A stretch of DNA of 64,000 nt. Source: Allocatelliglobosispora scoriae. GTDB taxonomy: Bacteria > Actinomycetota > Actinomycetes > Mycobacteriales > Micromonosporaceae. The stretch is from NCBI RefSeq assembly GCF_014204945.1, contig NZ_JACHMN010000001.1:310001-374000 (forward strand), read 5' to 3'. The notes beneath the pieces are model-generated. The model was given only the letters and a program-made list of their open reading frames with translations. It did no database searches and was not told the origin of the DNA. Every line of letters begins with the position of its first letter. Within the stretch, counting starts at the first letter, position 1. Made by a program: the position numbers and the translations under genes. Of the stretch, positions 57,042-64,000 are shown piece by piece.

Positions 57042-59312
57042 CTACCTTAGAGCGGCGAGCTGAGCCCGTACGCCGTCGGCCTGGCTCATCGACAGCTCCT
57101 CGAAGATGGCGAGCGCCTCCCGCCACGCGGCCCGTGCGCCGTCGGGGTCGCCGGCGTCCCGGCAGGTCTCGGCGAGGTTGTTGAGCACCTCCGCCTCGTG
57201 GTAGCGGTCGTTGAGGCTCCGCAGCAGCTCGGCGGCGTCCCGATAGCAGCCGACGGCGCGGTCCAGTGCCCCCTGCCGCCGGTGGATGTAGCCGAGGCTG
57301 TCCAGCGTGGCGGCCTCGGCCAGCGGGTAGCCGTGCGCCCGGACCAGCGCGAGCGCCGTCTCGCAGTGCCGCAGTGCCTCGCCGTCGTCGCCGAGCTGGG
57401 CGTAGATGTAGCCGACCCCGTTGTGGGCGTTCGCCTCCTCGGCGTGGTTTCCGGCGGTGCGGTGCAGGTCCAGCGCGAGCAGCGCGTGCTGCAACCCGTC
57501 GCGGGGCCGGCCGAGCGCCTCGTAGGCGGTGGTGAGGTTGTTGTGGGCGCGGGCCTGCCCGCCGAGGTCGTCGAGGTCGCGGCACAGGTCGAGGGCGTGG
57601 GCGTACTCGTCGCGGGCCTGCTCGAAACGGCCCAGGCGCATGTGGGCGTGGGCGATGGCGTTGTGGGTGCGGGACTGGGCGTCGCGGTCGCGCAGGCGGC
57701 GGGTGGCGGCGAGGGCGAGGGCCTGCACGGCGAGCTGCTCGGTCCAGTGGCCGTTGCGGTCGAGGTAGTCGGTGAGGGTCCAGGCGAGCTGCCAGGTGTG
57801 GGTGTCGGCCTCGGCGTCGCGGACGGCGGCGAGCAGCACGTGGTGCTCGGCGGTGAACCAGCCCAGGGCGTCGACCCGGTCGGCGAGGAGCTCCGGGGTG
57901 GTGCCGGGCGCCGGTTCGCCGACGATGATCGGGTTGCGCATGGGGGAGTAGAGCAGCGCGGCGCGCAGGCCCGTGTGCAGGTAGTGGTCGAGCAGCCGCT
58001 GCCGGGCGGCGCCCAGCTGCGGTGCGGACTCCTCCTCGTGGGCGCGCTGGTGGGCGTACCCCCGGAGAAGATCGTGGAAGCTGTAGCGGCCCGCGGACGT
58101 CTCCGCGACGAGGTGTGCGGCGGCGAGCTCGGCGAGCGGCGCCGCGGCCGGTGCGGCGGCGAGGCTGCTCGCGGCCGCGACCGTGACGTCGGGGCCAGGG
58201 TGCAGGCCGAGCAGCCGGAACAGCCGGGCCGCGGCCGGGGTCAGCGCCGTGTAGGACCAGGAGAAGACCGCGCCGAGGCTGGTCATCGGGTCCGGGCCGT
58301 CGAAGGCCGTGGTGACCTCGGCGGCGAGCGCGGTGAGGCGGAGCGCCGGGCGCGCGGCGGCGCGGGCGGCGGCGATGCGCAGCGCGAGCGGCAGCCGGGC
58401 GCAGCGCCGGATGAGGGTCGCGGCGGCGTCGGGTTCGGCGTCGACGCGCGCGCCGAGCAGGTTCCGCAGCAGGTCGAGGGCCTCGGCGGGGGAGAGCACG
58501 TCCAGTGCGACGGGCCGCGCGCCGTCGCGCGCGACGAGCCCGGTCAGCTCGTCGCGGCTCGTCACGACGACCGCGCAGCCGGCCGCGCCGGGTAGGAGCG
58601 GCCTGACCTGGTCGGCGGTGCGGGCATTGTCGAGGACGACCAGCACGCGTCGTCCCGAGAGAATCGTCCGGTACGCCGCCGCGCGCTCGTCGGCACCGGG
58701 AGGCACGTCAGCGGGTTCGACGCCGAGCGCCCGGAGGAACCCGGCGAGGGTGTCATGGGGGTCGACGGGGGCGTGCGGTGCGTAGCCGTGCAGGTCCGCG
58801 TAGAGCTGCCCGTCGCGGTACCGGCCGGCGACCCGGTGCGCCCAGTGCACCGCGAGCGCGGTCTTGCCGACCCCCGCGGTCCCGGAGACGGCGGAGATCA
58901 CGACGGTGCCGGTGTCGGCGATCAGCTCGTCGAGCGCGGTGAGGGCGTCGGAGCGGCCGGTGAAGCCGGACACGTCCGCGGGGAGCTGTCGCGGCACGCC
59001 CCGGGCGGGTTCGGCGGGCCGCCGCCGGGCCTCGTCGACCCGGTCCCGAGCCGTGGCGAGCGCCCGCTGCTGGGCGGTGGTGGCGCCGAGGAGCTGGATG
59101 AGGACGTCGAACCGGTCCGTCGGCGCCACCGTCGTCCCGGTGAAGTATTCGCCGACGGCCGACAGCGACCAGCCGGTCTTGTGCGCGATCTCGCGGTAGG
59201 TGAGCTCCGAGCGGCCCTGCTCGCGGGCCTGCCGGCGGCGCAGATCGCGCAGCAGCGCGGCGAGCGCGTCGGCGGTCCGGGCTGCTGCGGCCAGCGCCGA
59301 TAGATCATCCAC
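57042..59312 (-). CDS. XRE-NB-ARC-TPR transcriptional regulator (STAND ATPase)
   Basis: A 756-residue regulator with a GTG start. Residues about 1-95: XRE-like HTH with ELTYREIAHKTGWSLSAVGE. About 110-400: NB-ARC ATPase with P-loop SGTAGVGKTALAVHWAHRVA, Walker B VLVVLDNARTADQV and a GxP-like motif near LARLPLAL-type sequence. About 510-756: TPR repeats (e.g. QSRTHNAIAHAHMRLGRFEQ, GGQARAHNNLTTAYEALGRP). It lacks the SARP activator domain of AfsR. STAND proteins switch on ligand binding through the repeats; the target is unknown. Likely cotranscribed with the S51 peptidase. Confidence 0.87.
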   Translation of the reverse strand: MDDLSALAAAARTADALAALLRDLRRRQAREQGRSELTYREIAHKTGWSLSAVGEYFTGTTVAPTDRFDVLIQLLGATTAQQRALATARDRVDEARRRPAEPARGVPRQLPADVSGFTGRSDALTALDELIADTGTVVISAVSGTAGVGKTALAVHWAHRVAGRYRDGQLYADLHGYAPHAPVDPHDTLAGFLRALGVEPADVPPGADERAAAYRTILSGRRVLVVLDNARTADQVRPLLPGAAGCAVVVTSRDELTGLVARDGARPVALDVLSPAEALDLLRNLLGARVDAEPDAAATLIRRCARLPLALRIAAARAAARPALRLTALAAEVTTAFDGPDPMTSLGAVFSWSYTALTPAAARLFRLLGLHPGPDVTVAAASSLAAAPAAAPLAELAAAHLVAETSAGRYSFHDLLRGYAHQRAHEEESAPQLGAARQRLLDHYLHTGLRAALLYSPMRNPIIVGEPAPGTTPELLADRVDALGWFTAEHHVLLAAVRDAEADTHTWQLAWTLTDYLDRNGHWTEQLAVQALALAATRRLRDRDAQSRTHNAIAHAHMRLGRFEQARDEYAHALDLCRDLDDLGGQARAHNNLTTAYEALGRPRDGLQHALLALDLHRTAGNHAEEANAHNGVGYIYAQLGDDGEALRHCETALALVRAHGYPLAEAATLDSLGYIHRRQGALDRAVGCYRDAAELLRSLNDRYHEAEVLNNLAETCRDAGDPDGARAAWREALAIFEELSMSQADGVRAQLAALR

Positions 59313-59459
59313 AGTGGAACCCTTCGGGTCGCGGCATCGACAGGGCAGCGTACCCAACGGCACCGGTGTCCGCCGATTTCCGCCGCTGTCCGGAATCCGC
59401 CCCGGCGGCGCTCCCGGCTGGCGAGGATCGGCGCTTCACCACATCTGGGAGGTCTGTTG

Positions 59460-59927
59460 ATGTTCCATGGAGGACGAACCCGGCGACGGGCGGCTCGCCT
59501 GCTCGCGGTGCTGGTCGCCGCGGTGCCGCTGGCGGTGCTGCCCGCCTCGGCGCAGGCGCACAACACGTGCGGCCAGCCGACGAACGTCGCCATCGCCACG
59601 TCACCCCAACGGGGGACGCTGTGGCTGGGCGGACCGCCGCTCGTGGTCCCGACGAACACCACGCTGATGTTCACCGCCGGATCCGTGCACGCGGGCACCC
59701 CCGTCCGGTGGGGGCTGTATGACCCGGTGACGCAGAAGCGGTTCTTCCACACCACGCAGCCGTCGCAGAACAACTGCGTCGTGCTGCAGGAGCCCGAGGC
59801 GGTGTCGGCGGCGACCATCGGGGTCGGCACCTACGAGGCGTGGGCGATCTACATCCGCTGGGAGAGCAACACCCCGCACGCCGAGACGTCGACGCTCATC
59901 GGCACCGTCGTCATCAACCAGGCCTAG
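59460..59927 (+). CDS. Secreted small protein with N-terminal His after signal peptide
   Basis: A 155-residue exported protein. The predicted signal peptide ends PASAQA, and the mature chain starts HNTCGQPTNV, then a beta-rich sequence with one more Cys (NNCVVLQEPEAVSAATIGV) and HTTQP. A mature N-terminal His is the copper-brace residue of lytic polysaccharide monooxygenases, but the rest (about 120 residues) is short and not clearly AA10. It is probably cotranscribed with the VCBS protein (9-bp gap). GGAGG precedes ATG 59460. Confidence 0.6.
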   Translation: MFHGGRTRRRAARLLAVLVAAVPLAVLPASAQAHNTCGQPTNVAIATSPQRGTLWLGGPPLVVPTNTTLMFTAGSVHAGTPVRWGLYDPVTQKRFFHTTQPSQNNCVVLQEPEAVSAATIGVGTYEAWAIYIRWESNTPHAETSTLIGTVVINQA

Positions 59928-59936
59928 GAGGACACC

Positions 59937-61826
59937 GTGATCCGTCGCCTCCGCGCGATCCTCGTCGTGGTCGCCGCCGTCCTGGTGACCACCCCGCTCC
60001 TGCCCGCCCTGCCGGCCGCCGCCGAGTCGGAGCTGGTCTGCCCCGGCACCGCCAACATTCCGGTCGGGTGGATCCACAGCGACTCGTTCTCCATCTACAA
60101 CGTCTGCGGTGTCACCGGCCCGGTGCCGCATACCGTCATCACCCAGTGGGAGATCACCCGGCACACCGACCGCTACCGGGACGACACCCTGCAGATGTGC
60201 ATCGACAGCGGGGTGGTGATCCCCGTCGGGTGGACCGAGATCGCCACCTCGGTGGTCTGGTACCGCTGCGGCCTGCAGACCCCCGCACCGGGCGCGGCAC
60301 CCAACGTCCGCATCATCAAGTGCCTGAACTGCCCGGTCCGCCCGCCGGACCCGCCCACGCCGACGACGACGATCGGCGGGCTCGACGGCGTCGCCAACAC
60401 CGGTGTCGTCGCGGGCTGGGCGCAGGACCCCGGCCGCCCCGGCACCTCCCTTACCGTGCACTACTACATCGACGGCCCCGCCGGGGTCGGTGTCTTCGCC
60501 GGTGCGTTCGTCGCCGACCAGCGGCGTACCGACATCCAGCCCGGCAACCACGGCATGCGATTCACCCTGCCCGCCGAGTGGTTCGACGCCCGGATGCACA
60601 CGCTCTACGCCTACGGCATCGACGCCACCAACGACCCGCCGGTGCTGCTGAGCGGCTCACCGAAGCTGTTCATCCTGCCCAAGCGGCCCATCGGCTCGTT
60701 CGAGGGCATCGACACGGCGGGCAACGCTAACGGGTGGACCCTCGACCCGAGCCTGCTCGGCTACGCCAACCCCAACGCGGTCGACTTCTACATCGACGGG
60801 TTCTTCGTCGCCCGGGTCCCCGCCAACGGGCCCCGGCCCGACATCACCACCAGCCTCGGCTACCCCGGCGACCACGGGTTCCGCTGGCCGATCCCGCCGG
60901 ACTACCGCGACGGTTCCGCCCACACGCTCGTGGCCCGGGGCACCGACCTCACCGGCGACGAGGGCCGGGAGCTGCCGGGTTCGCCCCGGACGTTCACCCT
61001 GCAGCGGCGAGCGGCCGCCGTGGACCTCGACGGCGACCACCGCAGCGACGTGACGGTCTGGCGACCCGGCGACGGCGTCTGGTGGTCGCTGCCCGCCGCC
61101 GGTCCCACCGCCGTCGCGTGGGGCATGGCCGGGGACAAGCCGGTCGCCGGCGACTACAACGGGGACGGCACCACGGACCGGGCCGTCTACCGGGCCGGAC
61201 TCTGGTGCATCCTGATCACCGGTACGAACGAGAACCGGTTCGTGTCGTTCGGCCTCCCCGACGACAAGCCGGTCCCGGGTGACTACGACGGCGACGGCAA
61301 GACCGACCTCGCGGTGTTCCGTCCGTCGGACACCACCTGGTACGTCCTGCCGTCGGGCGGTGGCAGCTACTACGGTTTCGCTTACGGGCTCGCCACGGAC
61401 CGGCCGGTGCCGGGTGATTACGACGGTGACGGCAAGACCGACGTGGCGGTGTACCGGCCGCTGGTCGGGGCGTGGATCGTGCACCAGTCGTCGGACAACA
61501 CGGATTCCTACCTGCAGTTCGGGGTCTCCAGCGACAAGGTCGTCCCGGCGGATTACGACGGGGACGGCCGCACGGACCGCGCCGTGTTCCGGCCGTCGAA
61601 CGGGACCTGGCACATCATGCAGAGCATCGACGGGCGTTACCGCAGCGAGGCGTACGGGATGAACGGAGACGTGGTCTCGCCAGCCGACTACGACGGTGAC
61701 GGTCGGGTCGACCTCGGTGTGTTCCGGCCTGCCAACGGCACCTGGTACCTGCGCCAGAGCCGGGACGGCGACTACAGCGTCGGGTTCGGCTTAGGCACCG
61801 ACCTACCGGTCGTCTACCCGAGCTGA
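59937..61826 (+). CDS. Secreted VCBS/FG-GAP repeat protein
   Basis: A 629-residue secreted protein with a GTG start and GGAGG site. After the signal peptide (ending ALPAAA) come an N-terminal Cys-rich domain, two Ig-like repeats (GGLDGVANTGVVAGWAQDPG and GSFEGIDTAGNANGWTLDPS, about residues 145-345), then six calcium-loop repeats (DLDGDHRSDVTVWRPGDG, DYNGDGTTDRAVYRAG, DYDGDGKTDLAVFRPSDT and so on) forming a beta-propeller. It likely binds ligands or surfaces outside the cell, or acts as a calcium-dependent adhesin. Precise role unknown. Confidence 0.85.
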   Translation: MIRRLRAILVVVAAVLVTTPLLPALPAAAESELVCPGTANIPVGWIHSDSFSIYNVCGVTGPVPHTVITQWEITRHTDRYRDDTLQMCIDSGVVIPVGWTEIATSVVWYRCGLQTPAPGAAPNVRIIKCLNCPVRPPDPPTPTTTIGGLDGVANTGVVAGWAQDPGRPGTSLTVHYYIDGPAGVGVFAGAFVADQRRTDIQPGNHGMRFTLPAEWFDARMHTLYAYGIDATNDPPVLLSGSPKLFILPKRPIGSFEGIDTAGNANGWTLDPSLLGYANPNAVDFYIDGFFVARVPANGPRPDITTSLGYPGDHGFRWPIPPDYRDGSAHTLVARGTDLTGDEGRELPGSPRTFTLQRRAAAVDLDGDHRSDVTVWRPGDGVWWSLPAAGPTAVAWGMAGDKPVAGDYNGDGTTDRAVYRAGLWCILITGTNENRFVSFGLPDDKPVPGDYDGDGKTDLAVFRPSDTTWYVLPSGGGSYYGFAYGLATDRPVPGDYDGDGKTDVAVYRPLVGAWIVHQSSDNTDSYLQFGVSSDKVVPADYDGDGRTDRAVFRPSNGTWHIMQSIDGRYRSEAYGMNGDVVSPADYDGDGRVDLGVFRPANGTWYLRQSRDGDYSVGFGLGTDLPVVYPS

Positions 61827-61854
61827 TCCACCGGCGGCGGGTTCGCCGTCGTCG

Positions 61855-61954
61855 CCAAGATCGCCGCAACTCTTGAAGAGTTGCTCCCTTGCGGCCCCTG
61901 CGGAGGGCGGGGAGCTGCATTAGACCAACTCTTGAAGAGTTGCGGCGATCTTGG
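61855..61954. repeat. 29-bp inverted repeat (REP-type element)
   Basis: Arms 61855-61883 and 61926-61954 are reverse complements except for one central base, with a 42-bp loop. Each contains the near-palindrome CAACTCTTGAAGAGTTG (61867-61883 and 61926-61942) and a flank with GATCGCCG. It lies between convergent genes and could act as a terminator. From memory, similar CTCTTGAAGAG units are scattered in Micromonosporaceae genomes. Confidence 0.65.
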
Positions 61955-61959
61955 CGGCA

Positions 61960-64000
61960 TCAGCTCTCGCGGTACTCGTACTCGCCCGCGAACCGGCGGT
62001 GCACCCAGAGGTACCGCTCCCGCTCCTGGACCCGGTGCATCCCCGCGAACGACGGATCCCGTTCGCCGAGGATCTGATGCAGCGTGCGCAGCAGCGCCTG
62101 GTCCGGCTCGCCCGGCCCGGCATTCGGGCCGGACACCCGCTGCAGGTCCTGATCCCGACCGGCCTCGGGCCCGGTCTGCCCGACGATGTCGGTGGACGCC
62201 TCCAGCGCCTTCTCGGCGGATTTGAGGTGCTCCGCCAGTGACGTCCACCGGGCATCGCCGTCCAGCGCGATGTCCAGCTCGCCGATCGCCACCGGCAGCA
62301 GCGTCCGCAGCACGAACGAGGTCGCCCGCAGCCACGGGCGGGCATTGACCAGCCACTTGCGGGGCGTCTCGATGTCATAGACACCCGTGGTGCCGTTGCC
62401 GTCGAGGACGTGCAGCGGGAGCCGGGAGTGCTCGCACCACAGGGTGACGCGGATCGTGACGGTGGTGATCCGTCGCCTGAGCGCCCTCTGGCCGACCGGC
62501 GCGATCGTCATGAGCCGTGGCCCGTTGCGGGCAGGTTCGTCCAGGGAGCGGATCAGGCTGCGATAACCCACCTCAGCCTGGCTGATCGCCGCCCGTGTGG
62601 CATCCGCTTCCTCGCCGACCTTTGCGGCGATGGCGCTGCTGTGGCGGTTGATGGTGTCGGTGGCCTGCGCGAACTGCGGCTGAAGGATCTCGGCGACGGC
62701 TGCGGCGAATCTGTTGACGTTCGGGTCCATGCCCGCCGTCACACCGTGCATCAACTCGTCGACATTGCGTAGAGCGCTGCACGTCTGGCAGGGCGTCAGC
62801 GCAACTCCCTGGCGCTTGCTGTTGAGAACCGCCTGCGACTCGAACCGCCCATGTCCGGCCCGGTTGCCGGGGCAGTCGCCGCCACAGGTGAGGAAGACCT
62901 TCACCGCGAGGCCGCGCCAGAACGAGAGGTGGTCGCAGATGTCGCCGGTAAGCCGGTCCAGGAGATAGGACGGCCACGCCGCTCGGACGGCGATGGTGAT
63001 CCGCTGGTCGGAGACGGTGATGAGCGCCCGGCCGTAGCGTCCGGCGTCGAGGACCATCCCGTTCTGCCAGTGCACGCTCGCCGTGTGGTCGTCGCGGCCC
63101 AGCGAATAGCGGTGGAAGCGGGCGATGAGCTGGTAGACGAAGCCCTCCGGGATGAACCGGTTGCCGGTGTCGGCCTCGACCACCTCGCAGTAGCGGGTCA
63201 TCGTGGACAGCTCGGGTTCGTAGTCGGTCCACGCGGTCAGCGGTGGGCGGCGGCTCGGCACGAGCTGCGTGATGAGGACTTCCGGTTCCTGATGCGGGTT
63301 GCTCGGCGTGACCTGGTAGGAGATGTCGAACTTCTGCATCAGATGCCGGAACACCGGGTGCAGCGCCGGCGGGTAGACGTCCTCGTCCGGGCGCGGCGGG
63401 TGCGTCCAGGCATGGGAGAGCCGCTCGAGACTGATCAGCCCGTAATGCGCGTTGGCCTCGGGTGCTTCGAACGCCCTGCCGATGGCCTTGCTCAGCCAGT
63501 CCGGCTTGAAGATCACCAGGCTGTGTTCGTCGTCGGAGTCGTCGTGGATCCAGTAGCCCAGGGCATTGGCGTTGCGAGCCAGCGACCGCGCGCCGGTGGC
63601 CGTGAGCCCTTCGGCGATCGCCCGGACCTCGTAGTCGTGGTAGGTGAGGTATGCGTCCTTGCCTTCGCGAAATGCCTTCAACAGTCGAGACCAGGTACGA
63701 GGGTAGCGGCGCCTGGAGTGTGGCAGATCGTTGGCGGTGGCGGCGATGGCTGCCACCAACCCGTCGACTCCCTGTCCGGTGTGGCTGTCGATGTGGTGGA
63801 AACCGCAGATCATCGGTCCGAACCGGTCCGCCAGGGCATTCTCGTCGATCCACGGGCCGCGGTCGTCGTGCTCGGCATGGGTCGCCACCACGTGGATCCG
63901 CGCACTGTCGCCGACGCGGTTCTTGATCAGGTTGATCCAGTAGTCCACCTTGCTCACCTCGGGCCCCCGCCGCGGATTCCAGACCACGGCGTAGACGGCC
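61960..64000 (-). CDS. Roc-COR (ROCO-like) GTPase protein, C-terminal part (partial)
   Basis: The reading frame is open to the window edge. Residues seen: the end of a Roc GTPase (VYAVVWNPRRG, VDYWINLIKNRVGDSARIHV, a G4-like VATHAEHDD, FHHIDSHTGQGVDGLVAAI), a COR-like domain (RYPRTWSRLLKAFREGKDAY, SLVIFKPDWLSKAIGRAFEA), a zinc-like cluster (TCGGDCPGN with LTPCQTCSALRN), a coiled region and a hydrophobic C-terminal part (WLRATSFVLRTLLPVAIGEL). The N-terminal part, perhaps LRR or sensor repeats, lies beyond the window. Prokaryotic ROCO proteins switch by GTP-dependent dimerisation. Confidence 0.75.
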   Translation of the reverse strand, partial: AVYAVVWNPRRGPEVSKVDYWINLIKNRVGDSARIHVVATHAEHDDRGPWIDENALADRFGPMICGFHHIDSHTGQGVDGLVAAIAATANDLPHSRRRYPRTWSRLLKAFREGKDAYLTYHDYEVRAIAEGLTATGARSLARNANALGYWIHDDSDDEHSLVIFKPDWLSKAIGRAFEAPEANAHYGLISLERLSHAWTHPPRPDEDVYPPALHPVFRHLMQKFDISYQVTPSNPHQEPEVLITQLVPSRRPPLTAWTDYEPELSTMTRYCEVVEADTGNRFIPEGFVYQLIARFHRYSLGRDDHTASVHWQNGMVLDAGRYGRALITVSDQRITIAVRAAWPSYLLDRLTGDICDHLSFWRGLAVKVFLTCGGDCPGNRAGHGRFESQAVLNSKRQGVALTPCQTCSALRNVDELMHGVTAGMDPNVNRFAAAVAEILQPQFAQATDTINRHSSAIAAKVGEEADATRAAISQAEVGYRSLIRSLDEPARNGPRLMTIAPVGQRALRRRITTVTIRVTLWCEHSRLPLHVLDGNGTTGVYDIETPRKWLVNARPWLRATSFVLRTLLPVAIGELDIALDGDARWTSLAEHLKSAEKALEASTDIVGQTGPEAGRDQDLQRVSGPNAGPGEPDQALLRTLHQILGERDPSFAGMHRVQERERYLWVHRRFAGEYEYRES

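Noticed and set aside
61855..61954. Simple intrinsic terminator only
   Set aside because: The arms themselves are palindromes and the total length is much more than a terminator needs; a dispersed repeat is more likely, though it may also terminate.

Overview
The window comes from a high-GC, Gram-positive actinomycete. GTG/TTG starts are common, third codon positions are GC-rich, and there are an Lsr2 nucleoid protein, a Spo0M-type sporulation protein, an XRE-NB-ARC-TPR regulator, a large Roc-GTPase protein and several Ser/Pro-linked secreted enzymes. I infer a filamentous Micromonosporaceae-like genome; this is from gene content only, with no marker gene or rRNA present. No rRNA, tRNA, CRISPR array, transposase or replication origin was seen.

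Layout. 1-1.35 kb is a gene graveyard (truncated sensor start, PucR tail, frameshifted membrane transporter, NTF2/alcohol-dehydrogenase chimera with two in-frame TAGs). 1.3-5.3 kb holds small accessory genes, including two divergent winged-helix regulators with two strong palindromic operators between them. 5.4-9.0 kb is a divergent pair of secreted pectate lyases with a LacI-type palindrome inside one promoter. 9.4-19 kb carries a TetR regulator, a Wzm/Wzt-like polysaccharide exporter, an RDD membrane protein with a 31-residue repeat tail, a MOSC protein, secreted proteins and a frameshifted M4 metalloprotease. 19.1-24.4 kb has an ABC-2 exporter, a NarL-type two-component system, a DMT transporter and lsr2.

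24.9-35.1 kb is the most unusual region: a tightly coupled seven-gene operon (acyltransferase, acyl-CoA oxidase, two FabH-like synthases, a ketoreductase, one ACP and one frameshifted FabF-like synthase, with four ATGA overlaps). Next to it are a TPR regulator and an IspH-fold protein that keeps the three iron-sulfur cysteines but has lost most of the substrate-binding residues. There is no chain-length factor, dehydratase or thioesterase. This looks like a small, possibly undescribed acyl/polyketide pathway.

36.0-38.9 kb has an MFS exporter and a HEAT-repeat protein. 39.0-51.1 kb is a probable sulfur-scavenging island: a LysR-cupin operon diverges, across a classic LysR box, from a leader peptide ending in Cys-stop, followed by two flavin (NtaA/DszA-type) monooxygenases flanking a complete peptide/nickel-type ABC transporter, and ending in a flavoprotein hydroxylase fused to an alpha/beta hydrolase. 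51.4-64 kb is mixed: hydrolase, uridine-kinase-like ATPase, gene remnants, methyltransferase, Spo0M with a divergent-looking MerR control region, S51 peptidase, NB-ARC-TPR regulator, two secreted proteins, a 29-bp inverted repeat of REP type, and the 3' part of a Roc-COR protein running off the end.
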